Source of the DNA: Panacagrimonas sp963975245
GTDB lineage: Bacteria > Pseudomonadota > Gammaproteobacteria > Nevskiales > Nevskiaceae
DNA length: 64,000 bases
Assembly (NCBI GenBank): GCA_963975245.1
Contig: CAXBFJ010000003.1
Location: forward strand, 310,001 to 374,000
Reading direction: 5' to 3'
Shown here piece after piece: positions 1 through 9,112 of the stretch (positions are counted from its first letter, which is position 1; each line of letters opens with the position of its first letter). The notes beneath the pieces were generated by a model. The model did no database searches and was not told the origin of the DNA. It saw only the letters and a program-made list of their open reading frames with translations. A program made the position numbers and the translations under genes.

Positions 1-1043
1 GACAGTTCTCGCAGCGAGAGCGGCTTGAGCATTTCGTCGCCCTGGGTCAGCGCGGCAAACTGATGCTGGAAGATCGCACGCGCCGTCTTGAGCAAGGTTT
101 CGTTTCGCATGCTCAGGCCGCGCAACAACCATCGCGCCTCCGTGAGTTGCTGGCGCATACCCGCGCCCTGGGCACCACACTTGCCGAGCATGCGTTCGTA
201 GGCGGCGTTGACGCGAAGACGTGGGCTGGCCAGTGGATTGAGTTCGAGCTTCCAATTGCCCCCTTCACAGCTGACGATCAGGTCCGGCACTACGTGTGAC
301 GCCTCTGTGCGACGCAGTCCTGGCGCGGGATCAAGCTGGCGCAGAAGCTTCAGGCCAGCGGCGAAATCGTTATGGTCCACCCCAAGCTCAGCGCGCACCT
401 GGTCAAATTCATGGCGGGCCAGTGACTCCAGGTAGGACTCGGCCAGTCGAATGGCCACATTGCGCGCCATGCTGACCGGATGTGTTTCGAGCTGAAGCCT
501 GAGGCACTCGCTCAGATCGTGGGCCGCGAAACCCGGCACGGAAACCCTGCGAACCAGTTGCAGGGCTTCAAGCAAATCTGCTGACCGAACTCCGGACCGT
601 GCTGAGATAACCTTGATGCTTTCTTCCAGATAGCCCCGTTCATCAATGTAATCAAGCAGCGTGAAGGCGATGTCGAGCTGATCTGCATCCTTGCATTCAA
701 GCGGCAGTTCTTCGAGCAGACGAAGATGAATGGACTCGGCTTCGGGAGTGACGGCTTCTCCCCGGCCCTGGTCTTCATCGTCTTCGGAGTATTGCGTACC
801 CGACGATCCATGCTGGCTGGGCATCCAATGCTCTTCAACACTGAGCTGCGGGCGCTCAAACTCCGGCAGTTCCTCGTCCTCAGACGCATCATCTTCGAGT
901 TCGAGCATGGGGTTGGTTTCGAGCCACTGGGCTGCCTCCGCCTGCATCTCAAGACCACTGAGTTGAAGCAGACGGATGGACTGCACCAGCTGCGGGGTCA
1001 TGGTTCCGCGAAGCTCGGGGCGCATATCCAGACTGGTTCTCAT
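1..1043 (-). CDS. rpoN: RNA polymerase sigma-54 factor RpoN (3' part beyond window)
   Basis: Sigma-54 directs RNA polymerase to -24/-12 promoters and needs an AAA+ activator such as FleQ. The 347 visible residues begin with the typical region I: a Gln/Leu-rich helix with MTPQLVQSIRLLQLS, then LEMQAEAAQWLETNPMLELE. An acidic linker (about residues 52-90) and the core-binding region follow. The family is usually about 450-500 aa, so the DNA-binding part and RpoN box lie off the left edge. The ATG at 1043 follows GGAGAAATACC, a good ribosome binding site. It is the last gene of the minus-strand flagellar block, and three sigma-54 promoters stand before flagellar genes in this window. It may be a flagellar-locus paralog like rpoN2 of Xanthomonas, but the window cannot show whether another copy exists. 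Confidence 0.95.
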   Translation of the reverse strand, partial: MRTSLDMRPELRGTMTPQLVQSIRLLQLSGLEMQAEAAQWLETNPMLELEDDASEDEELPEFERPQLSVEEHWMPSQHGSSGTQYSEDDEDQGRGEAVTPEAESIHLRLLEELPLECKDADQLDIAFTLLDYIDERGYLEESIKVISARSGVRSADLLEALQLVRRVSVPGFAAHDLSECLRLQLETHPVSMARNVAIRLAESYLESLARHEFDQVRAELGVDHNDFAAGLKLLRQLDPAPGLRRTEASHVVPDLIVSCEGGNWKLELNPLASPRLRVNAAYERMLGKCGAQGAGMRQQLTEARWLLRGLSMRNETLLKTARAIFQHQFAALTQGDEMLKPLSLREL

Positions 1044-1200
1044 TGGTATTTCTCCGCTAGGGCCAAAATTTCGGCGGATCGGAGGTGTTGGCATTCCGTC
1101 GCCGTCGAAAAAATTCTGGCGAAAACGCGGACCAATTGAGATCAGGGATTACCTTACTCTTGTAGGGCAATCTCTTACATATTATGCAAGGACTGAATCG

Positions 1201-1830
1201 CTACTCAGTGAATTGCTGGACGGCATACCGCATCAGTTCTCTCGAATTCTTCAATCCGAGCTGTTGCATCAGCCGCGAACGGTGGGTTTCGACGGTTTTC
1301 TCGCCGATTCCGAGAATCTGTGCGATCTCGGAAATCGAGTGTCCCTGGCCGATGGCAACAAGCACTTGCCGCTGCCGTACTGACAGGCGGTCATCTGACG
1401 CCGAAGAATGGTGTGAGCTCGATGAACCTTTTTGCGGACCGTCGGTGAGACTGCTGCTCAGATAGGTCCCACCTGAGTGAACCTTGCGCACGGCAATGCA
1501 GATTTCCTCGGGCGCCGACTGCTTGGGTACGTACCCATTGGCGCCAGCTGCAAGCGCCTGCCGGGCAAATTCCCGATGCGAGTGCATGGAAAGCATGATC
1601 GTCCGTGCCGGGTTACCCATGCGCAGCAATTCCAACGCCACTTCCATGCCGGTTTTTCGCGGCATGGCGATATCAAGAATGGCGATGTCCGGCTCATTCT
1701 TCTGGATCATCTCCAGAGCCTCTTCACCATTGGAAGCCTCGGCGACGACCTGGATATTGGCTGCCTCCAGCACTTTGCGCACACCGATGCGAACCAGACT
1801 GTGATCGTCAGCGAGAACTATCTTGATCAT
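1201..1830 (-). CDS. NarL/FixJ (LuxR-type) response regulator
   Basis: A two-component response regulator of 209 aa. The N-terminal receiver has the acidic pair in VLADDHSLVR, the phospho-acceptor Asp in AILDIAMP and the Lys in YVPKQSAPEE. A Ser/His-rich linker (about 130-145) leads to a C-terminal LuxR-type helix-turn-helix (LSVRQRQVLVAIGQG, then ISEIAQILGIGEKTVETHRS). The start used is the ATG at 1830 because homology to receivers begins at MIKIVLADD. The ribosome site there is weak. A longer reading from 1914 adds 28 unsupported residues. No partner kinase is visible. Its place between the pilZ gene and rpoN suggests a flagellar or motility role, but that is position-based inference. Confidence 0.9.
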   Translation of the reverse strand: MIKIVLADDHSLVRIGVRKVLEAANIQVVAEASNGEEALEMIQKNEPDIAILDIAMPRKTGMEVALELLRMGNPARTIMLSMHSHREFARQALAAGANGYVPKQSAPEEICIAVRKVHSGGTYLSSSLTDGPQKGSSSSHHSSASDDRLSVRQRQVLVAIGQGHSISEIAQILGIGEKTVETHRSRLMQQLGLKNSRELMRYAVQQFTE

Positions 1831-1891
1831 CTTCGGAGGGTCAAAGGGAGCCTTCAGATCGGTCCGGCGATACGCTGGACGGCCAACTATC

Positions 1892-2428
1892 TTAACCTTT
1901 GCGAGCGGCTGCAATCGACCGGCGATGTATCTTGAAAATGGCGCGCTCGATCAGTGACTTCAACTGGGCACTCTGGTTCTCAAACATGAACACCGGACCC
2001 CGCTCGCTGTCCTGATGCATGCGGGCATCAATCTGCAATGCTTCGGGAACCATGGCGTTCAGATGTAGCCGCACAAGCCCTGATCCGGGCTTGAAGGCAT
2101 CGCAGGCATGGAGCCGCAATCCGCTCGAGCACAGGTCCATGGCCAGCGATGCCGGTGGCGGTCGCTGCATCATGACCAGCGAGCCGAGCATCTCCATGGC
2201 GAAGTCCAGCTTGGACTCCATTCTCTGCAGGACAGACTCCTGCGTACTGCCATTGATCTCATCCACCAGCTCGGCGCGTGCATCCTCAAAACCGTAGAGC
2301 AGCTCCAGTTGCCGGACACAGGCATCTTGCCGAGATCCTTCGAGCGCCCCTCCCGGCACCCATGCAAAGGGCAGTCGTGTCTGAACCACCAGACAATCCT
2401 CAATCAGCGCATTCCAGGTATCAGCCAT
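1892..2428 (-). CDS. PilZ-like protein of the flagellar locus
   Basis: A 178-aa cytoplasmic protein matching by position and layout the PilZ-like gene found after fliS in Xanthomonas-type flagellar loci. An N-terminal helical half (about 1-100) precedes a beta-rich stretch with ASLAMDLCSSGLRL, which resembles the D/N-x-S-x-x-G motif of PilZ domains, and then VRLHLNAMVPEALQID. The usual RxxxR c-di-GMP motif is not obvious, so nucleotide binding is uncertain. The ATG at 2428 overlaps the upstream fliT-like stop by 8 bp, which implies translational coupling. A longer reading upstream is out-of-frame noise over the fliT-like gene. It may link c-di-GMP to flagellar assembly or switching. Confidence 0.7.
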   Translation of the reverse strand: MADTWNALIEDCLVVQTRLPFAWVPGGALEGSRQDACVRQLELLYGFEDARAELVDEINGSTQESVLQRMESKLDFAMEMLGSLVMMQRPPPASLAMDLCSSGLRLHACDAFKPGSGLVRLHLNAMVPEALQIDARMHQDSERGPVFMFENQSAQLKSLIERAIFKIHRRSIAAARKG

Positions 2429-2723
2429 CGTAGGCCTGCCTGGCCCGGGCGCCCTGTTCGAGTGACTTGAGTGAATCCAGTGCATTGCGCCTGAAGTCCT
2501 CAAGTTGCCGCTGCAGCTCGGCATTGGATGCCAGCATCTCGCTGAGTTGCCGCCTGCGAATAGCTTCATCCTGTGTCTGGCCCAGGAATTCTTGCAGTCG
2601 CCGGTGTCGATCCTGAGACAAGGGCACCGCATCGTCGAAGCGCTGCTCGGAAACGGCTTTGGACAGTTCCAGCTGAGCTTCCATCAGGACAGAGACATCA
2701 CTCTGTGAAGCTGACGAAGTCAT
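2421..2723 (-). CDS. FliT-like small flagellar protein
   Basis: A 100-aa, strongly helical, charged protein with heptad-like leucines (LMEAQLELSKAVSEQRFDDA; RRRQLSEMLASNAELQRQLE). Size, helical character and the position directly after fliS fit FliT, the export chaperone of the filament cap protein FliD, although sequence similarity alone is weak. The ATG at 2723 overlaps the fliS stop as ATGA, so it is translated in coupling with fliS. The true start is well inside the longest open frame, which runs back over fliS in another frame. Confidence 0.65.
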   Translation of the reverse strand: MTSSASQSDVSVLMEAQLELSKAVSEQRFDDAVPLSQDRHRRLQEFLGQTQDEAIRRRQLSEMLASNAELQRQLEDFRRNALDSLKSLEQGARARQAYDG

Positions 2724-3109
2724 GCCGTTACGTCCCGGATGCCGTCCCAAGCCGTCTTGATCTCGCCGATCAGCGCGGATACCTCCTCGATGGGACCTGC
2801 TTCCAGTTCCAGATTCGCCTCGACCAGACGTTGCGCGGAAAAGCTGTAGAGAGCGTCGAGCCTTTCCGCAATCTCGCCACCCTGCTCTGGATTCAGGGCA
2901 TTGCGAAGTTCGGCGATGATGGCCAGCGCCTCGCCTATGTAGGTACCGAAATCTGCTCGTTGTCGCAGACCACATGCAAGCCTTGCCTTGGAAAGCTTTC
3001 CGAGCAATGCGCCGTAGAGCATTTCAATCAGCCGATGCGCATCGACGTCTGTTGCAGACTGCACGCCTGCCTGATGGTATTGCTGCATTGCCGCGTAGGT
3101 GTGGTTCAT
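2720..3109 (-). CDS. fliS: Flagellin export chaperone FliS
   Basis: FliS binds unfolded flagellin in the cytoplasm and delivers it to the flagellar export gate. The 129-aa protein has the family pattern: an N-terminal YAAMQQYHQAGV segment, then HRLIEMLYGALLGKLSKA, then helices through IGEALAIIAELRNALNPEQGG and a C-terminal LEAGPIEEVSALIGEIKTAW. Length is typical (about 125-135 aa). It sits 73 bp after fliD and is likely co-transcribed from the sigma-54 promoter before fliD. Its stop overlaps the next start. Confidence 0.95.
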   Translation of the reverse strand: MNHTYAAMQQYHQAGVQSATDVDAHRLIEMLYGALLGKLSKARLACGLRQRADFGTYIGEALAIIAELRNALNPEQGGEIAERLDALYSFSAQRLVEANLELEAGPIEEVSALIGEIKTAWDGIRDVTA

Positions 3110-3182
3110 GACACTGCCCCGGTTGAATTGACTCTAACTTCATCTGCCGTTTGCCTGAAAACTTGAGCGTGGTCTGTGTGCA

Positions 3183-4550
3183 TCAGGCTGAAAGGTTGGA
3201 TAGCTGCTGGGTCAGGTAATTGCCCGTCGACTGTAGCTGGCTGATCAGGGTATCCAGCGAACTGAATCGCGCCTGGTACTGGGATTGCAGTGCAGCAATG
3301 CGCCGATCAAGCACTTCACGCTGATCGCTGATCTGGTCCAGACGGGACTTGACGCTCTCACTACGACTGGTGAAAACCCCTGTCGTGCCAACATAGCTTT
3401 CGAGAATGAGATCCAGCTGGTCAGCCAGACCTTCACTATTTGTCTTGCCGGCAAACAGTGTCTTCACCCCGTCCGGGTTTTCGTTCAACGCTGTCTCGAG
3501 CGCAGTCTTGTCCAGCGTCAGTGATCCATCGGTCTTGATGCTGAGCCCGATCTGCGAGAGCAAGCTGGGCCCCTCACCGTTGGCAATTTCACCGCCGACA
3601 AGGCTGCGCAAGCGGTTGCCCAGCGAACGCACCGCGGGATCTCCAACCAGACTGGCCGCCTGATTGCTGGCCGGGTCGTATCGGGTCACGGTTGCTGCGG
3701 TAGCCACAAAGACGTTGTAACTGGAAACAAAGCTCTCGATGGCACTGACGGCGGCGGAATGATCATTGGCCACGGTCAGGGTGTGGTTCACACCGGGCTC
3801 CGCTTCAGAAAGATTCAGCGTTACGCCTTCAATGGCATCCGTAATCTGATTGCCGGCACTACTGACCAGAAAGCCATCGATATAAACCTCAGCATCAAGC
3901 GCGGGCTGTACCTGGCTGAGATTCTGTACACCGCCACTTTCGTAGACAAGCGACGACAGCCCGCCATCTCCGCCCGAGGCCAGGACCTGGATATTGTTGG
4001 CCGAGCCGCTTTTTGAAGCGCCGAGTACCAGGCGAGCGCCATCGGCGCCATTGAGAATGCTGGCGCTGATGCCCGGATTATCTTCCGCGTCATTGATGGC
4101 ATCTCGAATTTCACTGAGCGAAGCGCCAGCAGAAAAGTCGATCACAAAACTCTCAGCCCCGAGGCTCAGGCTCAACTCCCCGCTGCCGAGCGGGGCTGAA
4201 GCGTCCGCCACCGGCGCCGACGCCAGACGATGCTGCGTAGCCAGCGACTCCACCCGGATCTGATAACTCCCGGTCTGCGCCTGGTCCGTCGCGCTGCCAC
4301 TGAAATGATCGGAATTACTGGTCGCTGAGCGGCCGCCAAAAGCCAGGCCGTTGGCGAGTCGGGTCAGGGCTGATTGCAGATTCGTGGAAGTGCTGGTGAG
4401 CGCTCCCAGCGCGGATATCTGAGCATTGACGGTCGTTTGTTCACGATTCAGGCGATTCTCGGCGGGTGCTCTTTCTGCGGCAACCAGCTGCGTCACCAGA
4501 CTATTCAGATCAAGACCCGAACCCAGACCCGCTGCAGAGATGGAAGCCAT
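3183..4550 (-). CDS. fliD: Flagellar filament cap protein FliD
   Basis: FliD (HAP2) forms the cap at the filament tip and helps fold incoming flagellin outside the cell. The 455-aa protein starts MASISAAGLGSGLDLNSLVTQ, the FliD N-terminal signature, and ends in the helical region LDTLISQLQSTGNYLTQQL. Its size is typical for short FliD proteins. The ATG at 4550 is preceded by GAGGAG with a 9-nt spacer. A sigma-54 promoter lies about 80 bp upstream, and fliS, fliT-like and pilZ-like genes follow in the same direction. Confidence 0.95.
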   Translation of the reverse strand: MASISAAGLGSGLDLNSLVTQLVAAERAPAENRLNREQTTVNAQISALGALTSTSTNLQSALTRLANGLAFGGRSATSNSDHFSGSATDQAQTGSYQIRVESLATQHRLASAPVADASAPLGSGELSLSLGAESFVIDFSAGASLSEIRDAINDAEDNPGISASILNGADGARLVLGASKSGSANNIQVLASGGDGGLSSLVYESGGVQNLSQVQPALDAEVYIDGFLVSSAGNQITDAIEGVTLNLSEAEPGVNHTLTVANDHSAAVSAIESFVSSYNVFVATAATVTRYDPASNQAASLVGDPAVRSLGNRLRSLVGGEIANGEGPSLLSQIGLSIKTDGSLTLDKTALETALNENPDGVKTLFAGKTNSEGLADQLDLILESYVGTTGVFTSRSESVKSRLDQISDQREVLDRRIAALQSQYQARFSSLDTLISQLQSTGNYLTQQLSNLSA

Positions 4551-4630
4551 GACTGTTACTCCTCAACTGACACGGCAGGTGAATGAAATGATTCGAACAC
4601 GACGGATAAGCGTCGCAACATCAACACCGA

Positions 4631-4646
4631 GGCAAGCCGTGTGCCG
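4631..4646 (-). promoter_or_regulatory. Sigma-54 promoter of fliD operon
   Basis: Minus-strand CGGCACACGGCTTGCC matches the sigma-54 consensus TGGCAC-N5-TTGC, with exact GG-N10-GC spacing. Expected transcript start near 4620, giving a leader of about 70 nt before fliD. Ten core bases (ACACGGCTTGCC region) are shared with the promoter before flgB. Confidence 0.85.
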
Positions 4647-4664
4647 GGGCGAGATGCTGGATAC

Positions 4665-4702
4665 AAAAAAGCGGGACCGGACTCGTAAGAGTTCGGCCCC
4701 GC
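4665..4702 (-). terminator. Rho-independent terminator of fliC
   Basis: Read on the minus strand: a 14-bp stem (GCGGGGCCGAACTC paired with GAGTCCGGTCCCGC, one mismatch or wobble), a TTAC loop and a run of six T. It begins 22 bp after the fliC stop, and separates the abundant flagellin transcript from fliD. Confidence 0.92.
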
Positions 4703-4724
4703 CAGGCAGAAGTCCGCTTGCGTA

Positions 4725-5879
4725 TCAGCGCAGGAGGGAAAGCACGTTCTGCGGTACTGCATTGGCCTGGGCCAGAATCGCCGTACCGGCCTGCTGCAGA
4801 ATCTGGGCCCGGGTCAGCGAAGCGGTTTCCGCCGCGAAGTCGGTATCCAGAATGCGTGAGCGCGATGCCGACAGATTCTCTGATGTGGTCTGCAGACTGG
4901 CCACAACCGAAGTGAAGCGGTTCTGAATCGCACCCAGGGATGCCCGAGCCGAGTTGACCGCATCCAGAGCCGAATCCATCTGCGTCAACGCAGCATCTGC
5001 ACCGGCCACCTGCGTCAGATCCAGCGTGGCAAAGCCGGTCGATGTCGATGCCGCAGTCGTGGCAGCGGTCAGACCCGTCGTCGCGGTCGTGGCGCTGGCA
5101 CCGCCGAAGGCAACAGTGACTGAAGTCGTCGAGACCAGCGTCACCGTGGTGGCCGTGTCATTCACCGCATAGACCCCGGTCTGATCAGACACCGAGTTGA
5201 CCGCCGTCCGCAGGCTCGCGGCACGCTCGGTTGCACTGGCATCTGCACCAATTGCGCCGACGCTGATGGCACCGTTACCGTTACCACCGTCGATGGTCAG
5301 GTGACCTGCAGTGATCGCTGTGAATGCGGTAGCCGCGGCACCGGTGACCTGGGCACTGCTGGATGTACCCAGATTGGCGCTGGTCGCATCAACAATGCTG
5401 TTCACTGAAATGGTCTGGCCCACATTGGCGCCAACCTGGAAAACCTGATTGGTGAAGGAGCCATCAAGCAGATTCACACCGTTGAAGCTGGTCTGCTGCG
5501 CGACGCGATCAATTTCCTGACGCAATGCCTGGGCTTCGCCATCGAGCGCCACTCGATCGGATGCGCTGTTGGTGGCATTTCGGGACTGCACGGCCAGCTC
5601 TCGAATGCGCTGCAGGTTCTTGCCGATTTCGGCAAGCGCACCTTCAGCGGTCTGCGCCAGTGAAATTCCATCATTGGCATTACGGGCAGCCTGGTCGATG
5701 CCGCGGATCTGCGTGGTGAAGCGTTCCGAGATGGCCAGACCGGCTGCATCGTCTGCTGCACTGTTGATGCGCAGCGAAGAGGACAAACGCTGCAGAGACG
5801 TCGCCAACTGACTCTGTGAGGAAGTCAGGTTGCGCTGGGCATTGAGCGACAGGACGTTGGTGTTGATAACGAGTGACAT
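4725..5879 (-). CDS. fliC: Flagellin FliC
   Basis: Structural subunit of the flagellar filament, secreted by the flagellar type III apparatus. The 384-aa protein carries the conserved ends that pack in the filament core: MSLVINTNVLSLNAQRNL and SSSLRINSAADDAAGLAISE at the N-terminus, and SRILDTDFAAETASLTR with QANAVPQNVLSLLR at the C-terminus. The middle (about 165-290) is a short Thr/Ala-rich variable domain. The ATG at 5879 follows AGGAG with an 8-nt spacer. It has its own sigma-28 promoter and a strong terminator, so it is a single-gene unit. Only one flagellin gene is present in the window. Confidence 0.98.
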   Translation of the reverse strand: MSLVINTNVLSLNAQRNLTSSQSQLATSLQRLSSSLRINSAADDAAGLAISERFTTQIRGIDQAARNANDGISLAQTAEGALAEIGKNLQRIRELAVQSRNATNSASDRVALDGEAQALRQEIDRVAQQTSFNGVNLLDGSFTNQVFQVGANVGQTISVNSIVDATSANLGTSSSAQVTGAAATAFTAITAGHLTIDGGNGNGAISVGAIGADASATERAASLRTAVNSVSDQTGVYAVNDTATTVTLVSTTSVTVAFGGASATTATTGLTAATTAASTSTGFATLDLTQVAGADAALTQMDSALDAVNSARASLGAIQNRFTSVVASLQTTSENLSASRSRILDTDFAAETASLTRAQILQQAGTAILAQANAVPQNVLSLLR

Positions 5880-5968
5880 GTTGAATACTCCTTGACGTTT
5901 CCCGGGGTGCCCGGTCTGGATACTCTGTAGAGAGTCCCGCGGGGCCCATTGCCGCCGCGTTCAAGGAT

Positions 5969-5995
5969 TTATCGGCCGCTGCCTGCTTTTCTTTG
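5969..5995 (-). promoter_or_regulatory. Sigma-28 (FliA) promoter of fliC
   Basis: Minus strand CAAAG-N14-GCCGATAA; consensus is TAAAG-N14-GCCGATAA, so only one base differs. It lies about 90 bp upstream of the fliC ATG, as expected for a late flagellar gene. Confidence 0.92.
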
Positions 5996-6063
5996 CGCTT
6001 GATATCTGCCTGAAGGATGATCGGTAGCGTTAACAGGGACAAGCGGTGCAAACACGCCGCCGG

Positions 6064-7230
6064 TTATCGCAGCAGATTGAACAGCGACAAGGACTGCGTG
6101 CTGGAGAACGCCTGCAGTGCAGCTTCATAGGCGCTGGTGCGCAAGGCAAGCTGGCTCGCGGCTTCAGCGTAATCAACATCGGCAAGACTCGATCGCGTTG
6201 AAGCGATCTGCAAGCCCGTAACCTCTGCAGCATCCTGCGCTGCCTGGGTCAGTCGCAGGCTCGAACCCACTTCCGAGCGAATACTCGAAAAATTCTCCTG
6301 AGCCTGATCCAGATCGGCGAGTGCCGCGGAAAACGCATTGGCACGCGCCCCACTGCTACCGAGTTCCGTGGCGGCCGCTAGTGATTCAATGGTCGTGAAG
6401 ATGCTGCGTGAACGTGCGGGTGCAATCTGGAACTCATCACCATCAGCAGGCTGGCCTGCAAAATCCAGCTGCAAACCGCCCACGGTGATCGACAGATTGT
6501 CCGTGGCAACGCCCGACTGCAGGACGGCGCCACTGGCATCCCTGACTTCATAGTTCCCGGCATCGAAAACGAGCTGATAGGACTGCCCGTCGAACCCGGC
6601 CGGTTCCTGCACAGTAACAACGGCAGGTCCGGTGTTCTGTCCGGGCCGCACCACGAAACGTCCATTCCCTTCCGGCACGCGTTGGAAAACGCGATCACCC
6701 GGATGCGAGTGCGCAATGTCCAGCCCTTCTCCAATCTGCAGTCGCCGCGGCGTGGCATCACCCAGATAGTTCACGACACCGGCAATGGACTCGAAACTCG
6801 GCGTCTCACCCCGGCTGCCGCCAAACAGGGCATCACCATTTCCGTCCTGACGATTGGCAATCGCCATCAGGGCCTGCCCCTGCGAGCGAATCTCTTGCGC
6901 TATGGCGGCCAGATCGTCTGAAGACAAAGTAGAGGAATTGGCTTGCACTGCCAGTTCACGCAGGCGCTGGAGGATGTTCTGTCCATCAGACAAGGCCTGC
7001 TCTTCCAGATTCAGGCTCAGGGTCGCCTGGTCCGCATTGTGTTGGTACTGCGCGAGCTCGGCCGCGCGCTGATCCAGCCGCAGCACGGCCGCCACGGCAT
7101 CGGGCGCCTCTGATGCTGCCGTATATCGCTTGCCGCTCGCGATCTGATTCTGCACGCTTGCCAGACGTGACTGCTGCGTTTGCAGCGCGTCCAGACTGAC
7201 CCGGTAGAGACCTTCAGTGGAAACACGCAC
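6064..7230 (-). CDS. flgL: Flagellar hook-filament junction protein FlgL
   Basis: FlgL (HAP3) joins hook and filament together with FlgK. The 388-aa protein has the flagellin-like N-terminus (LYRVSLDALQTQQSRLASVQ, IASGKRYTAASEAPDA) and C-terminus (QIASTRSSLADVDYAEAASQ then STQSLSLFNLLR), which form the paired coiled coil of junction proteins. The start is GTG at 7230, preceded by GGGAG at suitable spacing. It is the last gene of the flgB-L operon, 10 bp after flgK. No clear terminator follows, so some read-through toward fliC is possible. Confidence 0.95.
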   Translation of the reverse strand: MRVSTEGLYRVSLDALQTQQSRLASVQNQIASGKRYTAASEAPDAVAAVLRLDQRAAELAQYQHNADQATLSLNLEEQALSDGQNILQRLRELAVQANSSTLSSDDLAAIAQEIRSQGQALMAIANRQDGNGDALFGGSRGETPSFESIAGVVNYLGDATPRRLQIGEGLDIAHSHPGDRVFQRVPEGNGRFVVRPGQNTGPAVVTVQEPAGFDGQSYQLVFDAGNYEVRDASGAVLQSGVATDNLSITVGGLQLDFAGQPADGDEFQIAPARSRSIFTTIESLAAATELGSSGARANAFSAALADLDQAQENFSSIRSEVGSSLRLTQAAQDAAEVTGLQIASTRSSLADVDYAEAASQLALRTSAYEAALQAFSSTQSLSLFNLLR

Positions 7231-7240
7231 ATTCTTCTCC

Positions 7241-9112
7241 CTATCGTCTGACCACCGAGAACAAGGTCTGGAACAGATCGTCAGCCACCTTGATGATTTG
7301 CGAAGCCGCTTGATAGGCCTGCTGGAACTTCAGCATCTGCGCCGCCTCCTCATCCAGATTCACCCCGGAAATCGCATCGCGAGATGCCAGGTTCTGCCGC
7401 TGAATCGTGGCATGCGCTTCGGTCGCCAGCTGGGCCTGCTGAGCACCTGCTCCCATTCGCGAGATCAGGGCGCTGTGAAAACCAGATGGCGTGAGATTGT
7501 CCAGAGACAGGCTGTTCTGCAGGCTGGCGAGTGCCGATGCGTTTCCATTGTCCGAGCTATTGGCACCGGGCGCAGCGAGGTCGATGGCATCGCCGGCAGC
7601 CGGCGTACCGCTAAGTGTCATCGTCCAGCCCGGACCACTGATCTCGTTTCCGCTGACCGACTGAACCGGGCCACCGTCAACCTGATAAGTGCTAGCCGAC
7701 AGGAAGACAATTCTTTGCGCGGATGACGGCGTGCCGGCATCCACCTGCAGATCCGCCACACCAAAGCCGGCACTGCTGGCCGGATCAACGTGAGCCACCA
7801 GAGGACTTGCCGCCGCAATACCCCGAGGATCACTGACGGCAACCGACAAGCCGCGGATCGCACCCGCTGCCGGTTGAATTACAAAGCGATCACCCGGCAA
7901 GGCTGTACCCGCGAGGCTCAGGCTGATGCCACCGACCGAGAACGGATTCGCAGCAGAGCCGTCGCCACTGAGCGGCAAGGCCTGTCCGCTGCCCGCATCA
8001 CGAGCGCTCCAGTTGCTGCCATCGAATTCAAGCAACAGATCGCCAGCGGCAATCGCAGATGGATCGGCAAAGTTGGCCGTGAACACGGCGGTTCCCGCAT
8101 TGTCCTGATGACCACGCACCAGTGGTGGTGTCAGGGAAAAGAAGTCGCCACCGGCATTGCCATCCAGTGTGACGCCGGAGCCATGAATCCGGTTGAACTC
8201 AGTGCTCAGGGCTATCGTCAGTCGTCCAAGCTGTGCACGGGCCACATCGATGAGTTCACGCTGCGAGTCCAGAATGCCGCCAATGCGGCCACCGCTGACC
8301 CCCGCAATCGGAATCACCGAGTTCCCGGTCTGTAGTCCTAGCTCCAGGCGACCTGTTCCATAAGGGCTCCTGATCACCGTCAACGGATTGGACTCGTGGC
8401 CAATGACAAGGGCCTCTCCATTTTCAGAGAATGCGTTGATCGATCCATCGTCCTGGGTCACGGTCCGGATGCCGATGTGCGATGCCATTTCCTCGAGCAG
8501 TCGATCACGCTGATCGAGCAATTCGTTTGGCGGATGACCACCCGCGTCTCCGCGGGTCAGGGCGATCTGATGATTCAGTTCTGCCACTCGCGCCGACAAC
8601 TGGTTGACCGTGTTCACCGATTGCTGGAGTTGTGCGTCAAGATCCTGCGCACTGGCATTGAGCTCAGCGCCAAGCCGGTCGAGGCCCTGCGCAAGTCCTT
8701 CCGCACGGGACAGCAGAACGGTTCTTGCGGCAATGCTGCGCGGGTCAGCAGCCACTGCATTGGCCGCATCGAAGAACTGCGTCAGGGCATCACCGATTCC
8801 GGTTTCGCCTACCGAGAGCAGGCTATCGACACGGGTCGCCATATCGCTATAAAGATTTTGCCGACCAAGACCCGCAGCATCGCCGAGCAGGCGCCGGGTC
8901 AGCAGCTGGTCGGTCATGCGCTGGATTCCGGTTGCCGAAACACCCGCACCCTGTACGCCCGAGCCGCTCACAGCCCCCTGCAACGCGGACAGGTTTACTC
9001 TCTGACGGCTATAGCCCTGCGTGCCGACATTGGCGACGTTGTGACCGGTCGTCGCGAGTTGTTGCTGGAATGCCAGCAATGCACTTCGGCCAATCTGGAA
9101 AAGATCACTCAT
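7241..9112 (-). CDS. flgK: Flagellar hook-associated protein FlgK
   Basis: FlgK (HAP1) is the first junction protein at the distal end of the hook. The 623-aa protein begins MSDLFQIGRSALLAFQQQLA, then NVANVGTQGYSRQRV, the rod/hook-family motif, and ends VNLDEEAAQMLKFQQAYQAA followed by QIIKVADDLFQTLFSVV, the conserved C-terminal helix. Length is normal for the family. The ATG overlaps the flgJ stop (ATGA), which implies coupled translation. Confidence 0.97.
   Translation of the reverse strand: MSDLFQIGRSALLAFQQQLATTGHNVANVGTQGYSRQRVNLSALQGAVSGSGVQGAGVSATGIQRMTDQLLTRRLLGDAAGLGRQNLYSDMATRVDSLLSVGETGIGDALTQFFDAANAVAADPRSIAARTVLLSRAEGLAQGLDRLGAELNASAQDLDAQLQQSVNTVNQLSARVAELNHQIALTRGDAGGHPPNELLDQRDRLLEEMASHIGIRTVTQDDGSINAFSENGEALVIGHESNPLTVIRSPYGTGRLELGLQTGNSVIPIAGVSGGRIGGILDSQRELIDVARAQLGRLTIALSTEFNRIHGSGVTLDGNAGGDFFSLTPPLVRGHQDNAGTAVFTANFADPSAIAAGDLLLEFDGSNWSARDAGSGQALPLSGDGSAANPFSVGGISLSLAGTALPGDRFVIQPAAGAIRGLSVAVSDPRGIAAASPLVAHVDPASSAGFGVADLQVDAGTPSSAQRIVFLSASTYQVDGGPVQSVSGNEISGPGWTMTLSGTPAAGDAIDLAAPGANSSDNGNASALASLQNSLSLDNLTPSGFHSALISRMGAGAQQAQLATEAHATIQRQNLASRDAISGVNLDEEAAQMLKFQQAYQAASQIIKVADDLFQTLFSVVRR

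Noticed and set aside
1140..1180. Terminator after the response-regulator gene
   Set aside because: A 7-bp stem with a mismatch (GATTGCC / GGTAATC) can be drawn, but there is no T-run and the loop is long.
6047..6062. Second sigma-54-like promoter upstream of fliC
   Set aside because: GG-N10-GC spacing is present (CGGCGGCGTGTTTGCA) but the -24 half is poor, it overlaps the flgL end, and a strong sigma-28 promoter already serves fliC.
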